Numbered from the stretch's first letter, positions 50,124 through 58,813 are shown. The stretch: DNA of 64,000 nucleotides from Rhodospirillum sp047263945 (GCF_047263945.1 NZ_JBLAVB010000008.1:1-64000); one strand, 5' to 3'. Made by a program: numbers and translations. Notes: generated by a model from the sequence alone, not told the origin.

Positions 50124-51050
50124 TCAGGGCTTGAAGCTCTCGATACCGACCAAATTGGTGTCGTAGGGCGTCGTCTGGTACATGTCGTTGATCCAATTGC
50201 CAAAGAGCAAGTGACCGTGTCCCCGCCAATGGTTGACGGGGGCGCGCGTCGGATCATCGTCTGGAAAATACCCCTTGGGAATGGCGCCCCCCGCGAGCTT
50301 GTCCCGCTCATATTCGCGGGCAAGGGTGTCGGTGTCGTATTCCACGTGGTTGAACATATGCACGGCCCGCTTCTTCGGATCATCCAGCAGGCAGACCCCG
50401 GTCTCGTCACTTTCGGCGAGAACGGAGATCCCGGAGTCAGGGGGAATGTCCTCCTTCCGCACTTCGGTCCAGCGGGAGACCGGAATGGCGATGTCATCGG
50501 CAAATCCCCGCATATGGGGAGAGGAGGGACAGCGATTCCAATGGCGGAAGATGCCGAAGGCCTTCTGTGGCAATTCATATTTGGGCATGCCATGGAAATG
50601 GTAAACCGCCGCCTGGGCCGCCCAGCAGATGGTCAGAAGCCGGTGCACATTGGTCTGGGTCCAATCCAGAATCCGGCGCATCTCATCCCAGTACAGAACC
50701 TCTTCGAAGGCGAGACGTTCGACCGGCGCCCCGGTGATGATAAAGCCATCGAACCGTTCATTCTTCACCGCTTCCCAGGGCCTGTAGAAAGACGCCATAT
50801 GATCGGGGGGCGTATGGCGGGACTCATGGTCCGTGATCCGCACCAGAGTCAGATCCACCTGAAGGGGCGTGGCACCAATCAAACGCGCCAATTGGGTCTC
50901 CGTCTGAATTTTGTTGGGCATCAGATTGAGCAAAGCCACGCGCATGGGCCGGATATCCTGCCGAATCGCATGGGTTTCGTCCATGACGTTAATGCCTTCC
51001 TCCTCCAGGATCAGGCGCGCAGGCAGTTCATCGGGAATCTTGATCGGCAT
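50124..51050 (-). CDS. metA: Homoserine O-acyltransferase (MetA type)
   Basis: A 308-residue enzyme that activates homoserine with an acyl-CoA in methionine synthesis. The nucleophile is Cys in LTICWAAQAAVYHFHG (parts: TICWAAQAAVYHF), with HMFNHVEYD carrying the His and Glu of the active site; VALLNLMPNKIQTE and ITGAPVERL complete the family blocks. Whether it uses acetyl- or succinyl-CoA cannot be told by eye. Start MPIKIPDE at 51050 gives the family N-terminus; a longer upstream frame reads through the leader. Confidence 0.95.
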   Translation of the reverse strand: MPIKIPDELPARLILEEEGINVMDETHAIRQDIRPMRVALLNLMPNKIQTETQLARLIGATPLQVDLTLVRITDHESRHTPPDHMASFYRPWEAVKNERFDGFIITGAPVERLAFEEVLYWDEMRRILDWTQTNVHRLLTICWAAQAAVYHFHGMPKYELPQKAFGIFRHWNRCPSSPHMRGFADDIAIPVSRWTEVRKEDIPPDSGISVLAESDETGVCLLDDPKKRAVHMFNHVEYDTDTLAREYERDKLAGGAIPKGYFPDDDPTRAPVNHWRGHGHLLFGNWINDMYQTTPYDTNLVGIESFKP

Positions 51051-51064
51051 GGTCGGATACGCTC

Positions 51065-51093
51065 CCAAAACTTTTTGACCTAAAACTTTTTGG
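51065..51093 (-). promoter_or_regulatory. Two direct repeats AAAACTTTTTG in the metA leader
   Basis: The 11-base unit AAAACTTTTTG occurs at 51067-51077 and again at 51082-51092, 15 bases apart, just 17 bases upstream of the metA start (minus strand reads CAAAAAGTTTT twice). They sit where a ribosome-binding site region would be and could be an operator or a product of local duplication. No known methionine-pathway riboswitch consensus was matched. Confidence 0.4.
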
Positions 51094-51284
51094 AACGACG
51101 ACCGTGGCTGAAATCCGCTTTTTTGCCGGAATGGCCACATCCTTCCCTCTGGAAGCGCCACCTTGCCCGGATCGGCAGGTTGGCGTTGGGCGTCGCCCCA
51201 ACTCGTGATGTGCAGAATCTGCGTTACAGATGTACAGGCGCCCGCGCCGCTCCACAAGGGGGGGCGACAAAGAAGGACCAACAA

Positions 51285-51956
51285 TCAGACGACCAGCCCC
51301 TCCAAGGTCACCCGGTCCAAAAGCACAACCCGCCCCCGCCCCAAGGTCACCAACCCCCGGCGTTCGAAATCCTTGAGCTGTCGACTGACCACTTCCCGCG
51401 CTGTCCCCAATTCCTTGGCCAAGTCCTGGTGGGTGCCCTCCCAGGTTCCCTCTCGATGATGGGACAACAGGAAGCGGGCCAGCCGGGCCTCAATCCGTCC
51501 GAAGGCCACCTCCTCAATCAGCATCAACAGGTCCGAGACCCGGGTGGCATAGGCGGAGAAAACAAAGTGGCGAAAATTCGGGCTGCCATCCATCAGGCGG
51601 GAGAACGCCCCTGCGGGAAGAACCAGAGCCTCCACGGCGGTTTCGGCCACCCCTTCAGCCCCATAGGCCTGACCGTTCATCAGACAGGCGGTGGTTAACA
51701 CGCAGGTTTGGCCCCGCTCAACCCGGTACAGGACGATTTCCCGACCGGACTCGGCGGTTTTGCAGACCCGCACCGCCCCGTCGGTCACCATCAAGAAATG
51801 CTCGCAGGTCATCCCCTCGGTGAAGACGATCTTGCCTGCGGAAAGGCGCGCCATCGCCAGGGAGCGCGTCAGTTCCAGCCGATCCCGCTCCGGCAAAGCC
51901 ATCAGGTCGGGAAAGGCCTCTAGCGAAGGGAGAGGCGCCATGCCGGACGGGTCCAA
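51285..51956 (-). CDS. Crp/Fnr-family transcription regulator without Fe-S cluster ligands
   Basis: A 223-residue regulator with a cyclic-nucleotide-type sensor domain (VTDGAVRVCKTAESGREIVL region) and a C-terminal helix-turn-helix: THQDLAKELGTAREVVSRQLKDF. The N-terminal cysteine cluster of FNR is missing, so it does not sense oxygen in the FNR way. It begins 10 bases after the accA stop, so it is co-transcribed with accA. Its effector is unknown. A metA gene lies downstream on the same strand. Confidence 0.9.
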   Translation of the reverse strand: MDPSGMAPLPSLEAFPDLMALPERDRLELTRSLAMARLSAGKIVFTEGMTCEHFLMVTDGAVRVCKTAESGREIVLYRVERGQTCVLTTACLMNGQAYGAEGVAETAVEALVLPAGAFSRLMDGSPNFRHFVFSAYATRVSDLLMLIEEVAFGRIEARLARFLLSHHREGTWEGTHQDLAKELGTAREVVSRQLKDFERRGLVTLGRGRVVLLDRVTLEGLVV

Positions 51957-51966
51957 TGCAGCGGGA

Positions 51967-52920
51967 TCAAGACAGGCCTTGACGTCCCATGGCCAGGAAC
52001 TTCTCCCGACGACGGGCGCGCAGGATGCCCCCTTCCAGGGTCAACAGATCGGTCAAGTGGCGCTCAATAGAATCACCCACCCTCTGGAAGGTCAGGCTCC
52101 GGTCCCGATGGGCACCGCCCATGGGCTCAGCGACAATCTCGTCGATGACCTTAAACTCCAGCAGGTCCTGTGCGGTTAGGCGCAGGGCCTCCGCAGCCTG
52201 CTGGGCCATGTCGCCACTACGCCACAGGATCCCGGCGCATCCCTCCGGTGAGATCACCGAATAGATGGAATGCTCCAACATCATCACCACATTCCCTGTG
52301 GCGATGGCAATGGCGCCGCCCGATCCCCCTTCGCCGATCACACAAGTGACCATGGGAACCTTCAGGTTCAGCCCCTTTTCGATGGTTCGGGCGATGGCCT
52401 CCGACTGCCCCCGTTCCTCAGCGCCAACGCCAGGATAGGCCCCTGCGGTATCCACCAGGGTTAAGACAGGCAAATGGAAGCGATCAGCCAATTCCATCAA
52501 ACGCTGGGCCTTGCGATAGCCCTCGGGCCGGACCATGCCAAAATTGTGCTTCAGGCGCGTGTCGGTGTCATGGCCCTTCTCCTGGCCCACAACCACCACA
52601 GGCTCGCCCCGGAAGCGAGCCAGCCCCCCCACCAAGGCATGGTCCTCGGCGTAGAGGCGATCGCCGGCCAGGGGGGTAAAGTCAGTGAACAGGGCTTTGA
52701 TGTAGTCCAGACAATGGGGCCGGTCCGGATGACGGGCGACCTGGGCCTTTTGCCAGGGCGTCAGCTTGGCATAAACGGCCTTAAGCTGCTTCTCCACCTT
52801 CTGTTGAAGACGGCCCACCTCCTCGGCGATGTTGATTTCATCGGCATCGCTCAGGTGGCGCAACTCCTCGATCTTGCCTTCCAATTCGGCGATCGGCTTC
52901 TCAAAGTCCAGAAAGTGCAT
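51967..52920 (-). CDS. accA: Acetyl-CoA carboxylase carboxyltransferase subunit alpha
   Basis: A 317-residue enzyme subunit beginning MHFLDFEKPIAELEGKIEEL. TLVDTAGAYPGVGAEERGQSEA (parts: VDTAGAYPGVGAEERG), CVIGEGGSGGAIA and SVISPEGCAGILWR form the carboxyltransferase site. It makes malonyl-CoA for fatty acid synthesis with AccD, AccB and AccC, which are elsewhere. The start at 52920 removes 29 codons of spurious upstream frame. Confidence 0.97.
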   Translation of the reverse strand: MHFLDFEKPIAELEGKIEELRHLSDADEINIAEEVGRLQQKVEKQLKAVYAKLTPWQKAQVARHPDRPHCLDYIKALFTDFTPLAGDRLYAEDHALVGGLARFRGEPVVVVGQEKGHDTDTRLKHNFGMVRPEGYRKAQRLMELADRFHLPVLTLVDTAGAYPGVGAEERGQSEAIARTIEKGLNLKVPMVTCVIGEGGSGGAIAIATGNVVMMLEHSIYSVISPEGCAGILWRSGDMAQQAAEALRLTAQDLLEFKVIDEIVAEPMGGAHRDRSLTFQRVGDSIERHLTDLLTLEGGILRARRREKFLAMGRQGLS

Positions 52921-53041
52921 GGCAATCCACGTCGTGTTCCAGACTGGCGCGCATGGCCCCGCGCCCCAGTCCCCAGGGAAAGGAAAGAGAAGCCCTTTCC
53001 CTATCACAGGACGCCGGTTGGGCGAAGGGTCATTCTCTCCC

Positions 53042-53923
53042 TTATTTGAGGGGTAGATGAACGCGTGTCAGCCATTTGGCGGGCGGGACCTCTCTGGGGT
53101 TGTTTAAATAGTCTTCGAAACAGGGATGGTCGGCGGGGTCCCGACCACTCCCGGGCAGCCAGTGGCCATAGAGCCAGGCATAGGCCCGCTCCAACTCCAT
53201 ATAAGGCCCTTCGTGGACCAGGGTGGCCGCCGTCATGGCCGGTAAGACCACGATCTCGCCCCCTTCCGGAGCAGGGGTACCCTCGGGAACGGTCAATCCC
53301 GCCTGGGAGCGCAGATCCTCCCTGGCCACCTGGGCCGGATCATCGTGATAGATCCCGATCATGCGCGACCCCGGCCCCAGCAGACCCAGGGAACCGGCCC
53401 AGGCGAACAACCGCTCGAACTGGCCTCCAATGGCGTTGTAATCTCCCCGATGGGGCAGGGTCGCCAGTCGGGTTTCAGAAATGTCCATCAAAGTGACATC
53501 GTAAGGGATCGTCTTCGGGCTCATGGCTCCAGATTCCGTCGCTTGAGTGAGAAGAAGGTCGGCGGGATCGAGCAAAGCCCGTCGGGCATCGCGGAAGGCC
53601 GCAGGAGAGTGTCCCGCATAGGCCGCAAAGGCCCGACCAAAAGCGGCCACGGAGCCGAACCCGGCCCGGCGTGCGACCTCCGGCATGGCCCGCCCATCCC
53701 GCGCCAGATCGACGGACGCCCGGTAAAGGCGTAGACGCTTCAGGGTGTCCTTGGGCGCTTCCCCCGTGGATCCGACATAGATCCGGTGGAAATGGTAGGG
53801 GGAGAAACAAGCCACCTCCGCCAGCGCCATCAGATCCAAGGGGTCGTCCAAATGGGCGGCCATATGGGCGATGACCCGACCGATCCGCCGGGCATGGTCA
53901 TTGGTGGTGGTCTCTTTGGGCAT
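53042..53923 (-). CDS. AraC-family transcription regulator with GyrI-like effector domain
   Basis: A 293-residue protein. The N-terminal AraC/XylS module (FSPYHFHRIYVGSTGEAPKDTLKRLRL, parts: SPYHFHRIY, AGFGSVAAFGRAF) has two helix-turn-helix motifs. The C-terminal 150 residues form a GyrI/BmrR-like ligand domain (RLATLPHRGDYNAIG, MIGIYHDDP, TLVHEGPYMELERAYAWLYGHWLP parts). Relatives such as SoxS/Rob-type fusions and Bmr-like sensors respond to amphipathic compounds. Target genes are unknown. Confidence 0.88.
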   Translation of the reverse strand: MPKETTTNDHARRIGRVIAHMAAHLDDPLDLMALAEVACFSPYHFHRIYVGSTGEAPKDTLKRLRLYRASVDLARDGRAMPEVARRAGFGSVAAFGRAFAAYAGHSPAAFRDARRALLDPADLLLTQATESGAMSPKTIPYDVTLMDISETRLATLPHRGDYNAIGGQFERLFAWAGSLGLLGPGSRMIGIYHDDPAQVAREDLRSQAGLTVPEGTPAPEGGEIVVLPAMTAATLVHEGPYMELERAYAWLYGHWLPGSGRDPADHPCFEDYLNNPREVPPAKWLTRVHLPLK

Positions 53924-53990
53924 GGGGCTTGTCCTCTCCGGTGGTCACTCCGCAAATCTTGCCGCAGGCGCGTTTGATCCGTCTTGCTAA

Positions 53991-54126
53991 TACCAAGCGG
54001 CGCGGGTTGAAACCCACGCCGCTTTTCTTGCGTTCAAACGCCAGGCGGGCTTTTACGCGCCATAAGGCGCGGCGGCCACTTGGCCGCTTCCAAGATGCGG
54101 TGAGTCAAACTCACCGCATCTTGGTA
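53991..54126 (-). mobile_element. MITE-like element, full copy (136 bp, reverse orientation)
   Basis: TACCAAG / CTTGGTA ends flanked by TAA on both sides (53988-53990 and 54127-54129). It is the reverse complement of the copy at 23715-23850 with few differences; the GCCTTATGGCGCG core and the terminal CCGCATCTTGG hairpin are easily matched. It lies between the AraC regulator and the histidine kinase genes. Confidence 0.9.
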
Positions 54127-54142
54127 TAAGGAGAGAATACCG

Positions 54143-55570
54143 TCACGGAAGGTCCAGACGAAAAACAGTGCCCTCCGGTCCCGAGGAGACCAAGGCCAGG
54201 GAGCCCGATTGGGCGCGGGCCAATTCCCGGGCGATGGGCAGTCCGAGCCCCGTCCCCCCCGGCTTGGCCGATCCCGAAAAGGGCTGGAACAGGTTGTCCC
54301 TTGCCCGGTTGGGCAGACCGGGGCCATCGTCGCGGATTTCGAGAGTGGTTCTTTTCGCCCGCTCCTCCCTCCAGGCGTGCAGAACCACCTGGGAGGCTCC
54401 GGCCTCGGCGGCATTGCTCAACAGGTTGGTCAGGATCCGGAACAGGTGCCCTTCGTCGGCGCGCAGGGGGCAGTCCTCCTCCCCCTCCACCCGCCAGGTC
54501 ACGTCGGGGAATTGATTCCGCGAGCGCGCCAAAGCCGGACCCACCGCCTCGGTCAGGGTCATGTCCCGAGGGTGCGCCTTGGGCGGCCCTTCCTTGGCGA
54601 ACTTCAGGGTGCTCGAACACAGGGTAATCGCCCGCTCCACCGCCTGGGCGATCCCCTGGGTGATATGCTTCACCTCGGGATCGGCGGAGCTTTCCAGCCG
54701 GTCACTTTCCAACAAAGCTGTGGTCAGAATCCCTTTCAGATCATGGGAAACCTTGGCCACCGCCGTCCCCACGCCTGCCAACCGAGCCCGTTCGGTCAGG
54801 GCATCGCACAGCGCAATCTGCATGCCGCGCAGGGTTTCCTCGGCCATGCCCAGTTCATCCCGGCGCCCGCTGGGGCTGATTACCCGGGCCGGGTCGTCCG
54901 GCGCCTCGGAAAAGGCGGCCATATTGGCGGTCAGGCGTCGAATGGGCCGGACTGTCAACCAGGTGAGCGCCAGGAAGACCAGAGCGCCGGTGATCAGGGA
55001 AATCACCAGGGACAGCCAAAGGATCCGCCAGGAATAATCGAGCAGATCCATGCGCAGGGGGCCATCTCCCAAATAGACCTGGATCACCACTTCCGGATCC
55101 TTTGGGGACCAGCCGGTAACTTCGATCACTCGCTCCCCGCCGTACAGCAAGACATCAAAGGCATCCCATATCTGGTCCCAGGCGGAATATCGCCGCAGGT
55201 CATAGGAGGCATCCACACGGTGGGGCATGTCCGGCCCGAGCATGAGCACGGGCTGGTAGGGGCGCCGGGCTTTCATGGCAATGGCCCCTGCGTGGGACAG
55301 CAACATGGTTTGCAAGTCCGGATCGACCATCCCGTCGGGCGAGGCTTCCAGCCCCAGGAGAGCCAGATGGCTCTGCCCCAGGCGCTCTTCCAGGAATGTC
55401 ACCCGGCGGAAGGAAATGGACGGCACGTAGATCAGCACCTCGGCCAGCATGACGAAAGCCGCCGTTAGTAACAGCAACCGCGCCGACAGCCCACCCGCCA
55501 GCGAGGGCAACCGTCGGGCGGCCGACAAAGAGCGGGACGGAGAAGGAGACGACGGATCGGTCATGGTCAT
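54143..55570 (-). CDS. Two-component sensor histidine kinase, orphan
   Basis: A 475-residue membrane kinase: transmembrane helices near residues 29-50 and 186-206 bracket a periplasmic sensor region; HAMP, then the H box AKVSHDLKGILTTAL with the phosphorylated His, the N box TNLLSNAAEAG and G boxes EIRDDGPGLP and GGTGLGLPIARE. No response regulator gene is adjacent. Its start overlaps the stop of the upstream oxidoreductase gene by 4 bases (ATGA), so it is the last gene of a three-gene operon. Confidence 0.92.
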   Translation of the reverse strand: MTMTDPSSPSPSRSLSAARRLPSLAGGLSARLLLLTAAFVMLAEVLIYVPSISFRRVTFLEERLGQSHLALLGLEASPDGMVDPDLQTMLLSHAGAIAMKARRPYQPVLMLGPDMPHRVDASYDLRRYSAWDQIWDAFDVLLYGGERVIEVTGWSPKDPEVVIQVYLGDGPLRMDLLDYSWRILWLSLVISLITGALVFLALTWLTVRPIRRLTANMAAFSEAPDDPARVISPSGRRDELGMAEETLRGMQIALCDALTERARLAGVGTAVAKVSHDLKGILTTALLESDRLESSADPEVKHITQGIAQAVERAITLCSSTLKFAKEGPPKAHPRDMTLTEAVGPALARSRNQFPDVTWRVEGEEDCPLRADEGHLFRILTNLLSNAAEAGASQVVLHAWREERAKRTTLEIRDDGPGLPNRARDNLFQPFSGSAKPGGTGLGLPIARELARAQSGSLALVSSGPEGTVFRLDLP

Positions 55571-57018
55571 CCAAAGCGAGAGAGGAAACGTACCAATTTA
55601 CGCGTGCGCGATCCGAAAAGGGAGTCCGTGTAAAAGGATCCCGCAGCCCGTTTCCCCGCCTCTCCCAGGGTGGGGTAGGGCGCGATCATGGTGGCCAGTG
55701 AGCCGATTCTCAGCCCCGCGTGCAGGGCGAGCACCCAAGTCTGGATGAGCTCGCCCGCGCTTTTCCCGACAATGCCCACGCCCAGGATCTTGCCCTTTGG
55801 GGTGACAATCACCTTGACCAGACCGGCGGTCGCGCCCTCGGTTCGGGCCCGATCGTTCTCGGTCATCTCCCAGCGCAAAACCTTATGATCCAAGCCCTTG
55901 TCTTTGGCCTCCGCCTCGGTCAAGCCCACCTGGGCGACTTCCGGATCCAGGTAGGTCACCCGGGGACAGGCGGACAGGTTGGCCTTGGCGGGCAAACGAA
56001 ACAGCGCGTTTTTGATCACGATCCCCGCGTGGTATCCGGCCACATGGGTGAATTGCAGGCCTCCCGCCACGTCACCGATGGCGAAGACCTTCCTGTTCGA
56101 TGTCCGCAGACGCGCATCCACGGTGATCCCCTTGGGATCCCGATCGATCCCGGCGGCCTCCAGATCCAGTCCCTCGAGATTGGCGCGGCGCCCCAGGGCA
56201 ACCAGCAGGTGGCTGCCCGCGAGGACAGTCTCTCCGCTCCCGTCGGGCCTGCCGATGGCCAGTCTCGGCCCCTCTGCCCCCCAGGTCACGGACCGTGCCA
56301 CCATGCCCTCGTGAAGCTGGACCTCCTCCCTGGCCATCGCGGACCGGGCTACCTCCACCAGCTCCGGGTCGTCCCGGTTCAGCAGGCTGGCCATCTCCAC
56401 CAGATGGACCTCCGCCCCCAGACGCCGGAAGGCCTGGGCCATCTCGCAGCCGATGGGGCCGCCTCCCAGGATCAGCAAGCGCTGGGGAAGGTCTGCGAGA
56501 TCGAAGAGCGTCTCGTTGGTCAGGAAGGGGCCGTCGGAAAGGCCAGGGATGGGCGGCACCAACGGCCTCGATCCGGTGGCGACCACCACCCGTCGGGCGC
56601 TCACGCCTCGCTCTGTTCCGTCCGCTGCCGTCACGGATAGACTGGTGGCGCCGGTGAAGCGGGCTGTGCCGGTGAGCACGGTCACACCCAGCCCTGCGAA
56701 CCGCTCCACCGAGTCGTGCGGTGCAATGCCCGCGATGACTCCTCGGATATGGTCGCGAACCCGGGCCATGTCGATCCGGGGAGGATCCAAATCCACACCG
56801 AATTGGCCCGCAGTCCGGGCTGACTGGGCGGCATGGGCCGCCGCGAGCAAGGCTTTGGATGGCACGCACCCGAAATTCAGACAGTCTCCTCCCATCGGTC
56901 CGCGTTCCACCAAGGCCACACTTGCGCCCATCTGGACGGCTCCCGCCGCCACGGACAGCCCCGCAGAGCCGCCCCCGATCACACAGAGGTCAACCGCCAA
57001 GGGGGAGAATGTCGTCAT
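55567..57018 (-). CDS. FAD-dependent pyridine nucleotide-disulfide oxidoreductase (mercuric reductase/Lpd-like)
   Basis: A 483-residue flavoenzyme. FAD motif CVIGGGSAGLSVAAGAV, redox-active disulfide GGDCLNFGCVPSKALL, NAD motif ILGGGPIGCEMAQAFRRLG (parts: LGGGPIGCEMAQ), FAIGDVAGGLQFTHVAGYHAG and the dimer-domain tail APYPTLGEAGKRAAG. The YPT.GEA.KRAAG tail and the absence of a metal-binding or lipoyl domain match the mercuric-reductase-like group that commonly travels with TVP38 proteins. Start MTTFSP at 57018 follows AAAGGAAG and overlaps the TVP38 gene by 29 bases. The substrate is unknown. Confidence 0.9.
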   Translation of the reverse strand: MTTFSPLAVDLCVIGGGSAGLSVAAGAVQMGASVALVERGPMGGDCLNFGCVPSKALLAAAHAAQSARTAGQFGVDLDPPRIDMARVRDHIRGVIAGIAPHDSVERFAGLGVTVLTGTARFTGATSLSVTAADGTERGVSARRVVVATGSRPLVPPIPGLSDGPFLTNETLFDLADLPQRLLILGGGPIGCEMAQAFRRLGAEVHLVEMASLLNRDDPELVEVARSAMAREEVQLHEGMVARSVTWGAEGPRLAIGRPDGSGETVLAGSHLLVALGRRANLEGLDLEAAGIDRDPKGITVDARLRTSNRKVFAIGDVAGGLQFTHVAGYHAGIVIKNALFRLPAKANLSACPRVTYLDPEVAQVGLTEAEAKDKGLDHKVLRWEMTENDRARTEGATAGLVKVIVTPKGKILGVGIVGKSAGELIQTWVLALHAGLRIGSLATMIAPYPTLGEAGKRAAGSFYTDSLFGSRTRKLVRFLSRFG

Positions 57019-57796
57019 CTCCATCTTCCTTTTTCTGAGCCCCCTTGAAACTTTTATAGGCCACAGGCAGCAAAGCCAGGGCCGCGAGTCCCAGCAGGGG
57101 GCCGAAGACAGCAGGGTCGAAAATAAGGGACAGGTCAGGGCGTCCGCCCGCCTCCAACACAGCCCCCAAGCCATTCCCAACCGAGGCATAAACAGCGGTC
57201 CCCGGGATGATGCCTAGGACCGTGCCTAAAACATAGGTCCGCGTGGGCACCCCTACGAAGGCCGGGACCAAATTGACCAGCCAAAAGGGGAAAAGAGGGA
57301 TCAGACGGAGAACCAGCAGGTAAGAAAAGGCGTGGCTTCGAAACCCCCGTTCCATTCGTCGGGCCATCTTGCCGGAGACCTTGTCTTTCCAGCCATCTCC
57401 CAGAACATAGCGGGCAAGCAGGAAAATCGCGGTGGCCCCCAGGGTGGCCCCCAAGACCACATAGATCGTGCCCGCCAGAGTCCCGAAGACATAGCCGCCA
57501 ATAATGGTCATCCACAGCGCCCCGGGCAGGGAAAAGGTCACCGCCACGAAATACAGCAGGATGAACAGGCCAATCGCCAGAACGCCGTGTCGATCCACCC
57601 AGCTCTGTATGGCCTCGTGGTTTTCGGCAAAAGCCGCAAAGCTGAGCTGATGATGAACGCCACTGGCAAAGATCCCGGCCACCAGGGCCAGGAACAGCCC
57701 CAGGACCAACAGGCGCCCCCAGGGCCACCCAACCGCCGGTTTGGTGGCCTGCTCAGCCGGAGCGGCATCCGTTTTGCCTAGATCAATCGGTTCCAT
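56990..57796 (-). CDS. TVP38/TMEM64-family membrane protein (DedA-like)
   Basis: A 268-residue protein with five to six transmembrane helices. SLPGALWMTIIGGYVFG, LGATLGATAIFLLARY and FPFWLVNLVPAFVGVPTRTYVLGTVLG (parts: WLVNLVPAFVGVPTRTY) are the VTT-domain signatures. Members are thought to move lipids or lipid carriers across the membrane. It is the first gene of the operon with the oxidoreductase and histidine kinase; the start MEPIDLGK follows GGAGG. Confidence 0.9.
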   Translation of the reverse strand: MEPIDLGKTDAAPAEQATKPAVGWPWGRLLVLGLFLALVAGIFASGVHHQLSFAAFAENHEAIQSWVDRHGVLAIGLFILLYFVAVTFSLPGALWMTIIGGYVFGTLAGTIYVVLGATLGATAIFLLARYVLGDGWKDKVSGKMARRMERGFRSHAFSYLLVLRLIPLFPFWLVNLVPAFVGVPTRTYVLGTVLGIIPGTAVYASVGNGLGAVLEAGGRPDLSLIFDPAVFGPLLGLAALALLPVAYKSFKGAQKKEDGDDDILPLGG

Positions 57797-58032
57797 GAAT
57801 CCTCCGGCCACTTGGCCGTTTTCTTTTTAGGACAGGGGTGGTACTTCTCGCCGGGGCGGAAGCCAGTTCACCCCATCAGGGTGCGCCCCGGGGCTTCCAA
57901 AGGTCCAATAAACCTTTCGTGAGGCGGAATTTCCTGCGGTTGGTCGTTGACCGAACGCAATCCCGCCGCTATACACACCGCCTTTCGGAATTCTGGAGCG
58001 CCAGGAGGCGCTCCCAAGTCGGAGTACAACCG

Positions 58033-58167
58033 GTGAAACGCACCTATCAACCGAGCAACCTGGTCCGCAAGCGCCGCCACGGCTTCCGTAGCCGTAGCGC
58101 CACCGTTGGCGGTCGTCGTGTCCTGGCCAACCGTCGGTCCAAGGGTCGGAAGCGCCTGTCCGCTTAA
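58033..58167 (+). CDS. rpmH: 50S ribosomal protein L34
   Basis: A 44-residue ribosomal protein, starting at GTG: KRTYQPSNLVRKRRHGFRS then TVGGRRVLANRRSKGRKRLSA (parts quoted), identical in layout to all bacterial L34. It binds 23S rRNA. It is followed 37 bases later by the possible rnpA start, the near-universal rpmH-rnpA arrangement. The GTG start is unusual for rpmH but fits alignment of the family N-terminus. Confidence 0.97.
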   Translation: MKRTYQPSNLVRKRRHGFRSRSATVGGRRVLANRRSKGRKRLSA

Positions 58168-58204
58168 GAGAGCGGCCGGGAGGCTCGGGAACGGAGTCTC
58201 TCCC

Positions 58205-58813
58205 ATGGGATCCATGAGCGAAGAGTCCGGGGAGACATCCTCGATCCATTCGCGCAAGGAGTCCAAGGGAGAGGATCGGCAAGTCGATACAGAAATGCTC
58301 CCATCCCAAACGGCTTCCGCGACCCAGTTCGAGTCCTCTTTCGAGGACTCGGAACCGCAGCGGAATGCCCACAAGGGCACAGCCGAGGCGGTACATTCGG
58401 AATCAGTTCTGAAAAATCCGAACCCCAAAAAGTCAAATTCGGGTGAAAGCCCCCCGATCGGTCGCTTGAAACAGCGCACCGACTTTTTGCGCGTGGCCGG
58501 AAAGCGGAAGAAGTGGGCCGCCCCGGGACTCGTTCTTCAGGTGGCTCCCCAACCCGGCGCGACAGCCCGCCATCCGGCCCCCGATCGGCCGATCCGCGTG
58601 GGGTTCACCACCAGTAAAAAAGTGGGGGACGCTGTCGAGCGGAATCGGGCCCGTCGGCGGCTCCGAGCGGCTGTCGACATTGTCTTCCCAGGGGAAGCCC
58701 AAACGGGCCGCGATTATGTGGTGATTGGCCGATCGGCCACAGTAACGCGCCCCTTCGACCTGCTTGTGGCCGATCTCCGCGCCGCCTTGAAACGCCTGGG
58801 TTCCAGGCGATGA
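58205..58813 (+). CDS. rnpA: Ribonuclease P protein component, with N-terminal extension
   Basis: About 202 residues, of which the last 115 or so match RnpA: IGRLKQRTDFLRVA at the start of the core and the RNR motif VERNRARRRLRAAV, followed by DYVVIGRS. The first 80 or so residues (MGSMSEESGETSS...) are acidic/Ser-rich and low complexity, a long extension absent from classical RnpA. ATG 58205 or 58214 are the likely starts; no good start was found closer to the core. The protein binds the RNase P RNA. Its stop overlaps the yidD start by 4 bases. Confidence 0.87.
   Translation: MGSMSEESGETSSIHSRKESKGEDRQVDTEMLPSQTASATQFESSFEDSEPQRNAHKGTAEAVHSESVLKNPNPKKSNSGESPPIGRLKQRTDFLRVAGKRKKWAAPGLVLQVAPQPGATARHPAPDRPIRVGFTTSKKVGDAVERNRARRRLRAAVDIVFPGEAQTGRDYVVIGRSATVTRPFDLLVADLRAALKRLGSRR

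Noticed and set aside
51051..51284. SAM-II riboswitch upstream of metA
   Set aside because: A CAGCCACG string is present but not in the required arrangement with the other conserved strands; no pseudoknot could be drawn.
55567..57018. Mercury resistance gene merA
   Set aside because: The N-terminal heavy-metal domain and the C-terminal vicinal cysteine pair of true MerA are absent, and no other mer genes are nearby.
57868..58479. A minus-strand gene opposite rnpA
   Set aside because: The frame overlaps rpmH and the rnpA extension antisense and shows no recognisable family; rpmH is certain.
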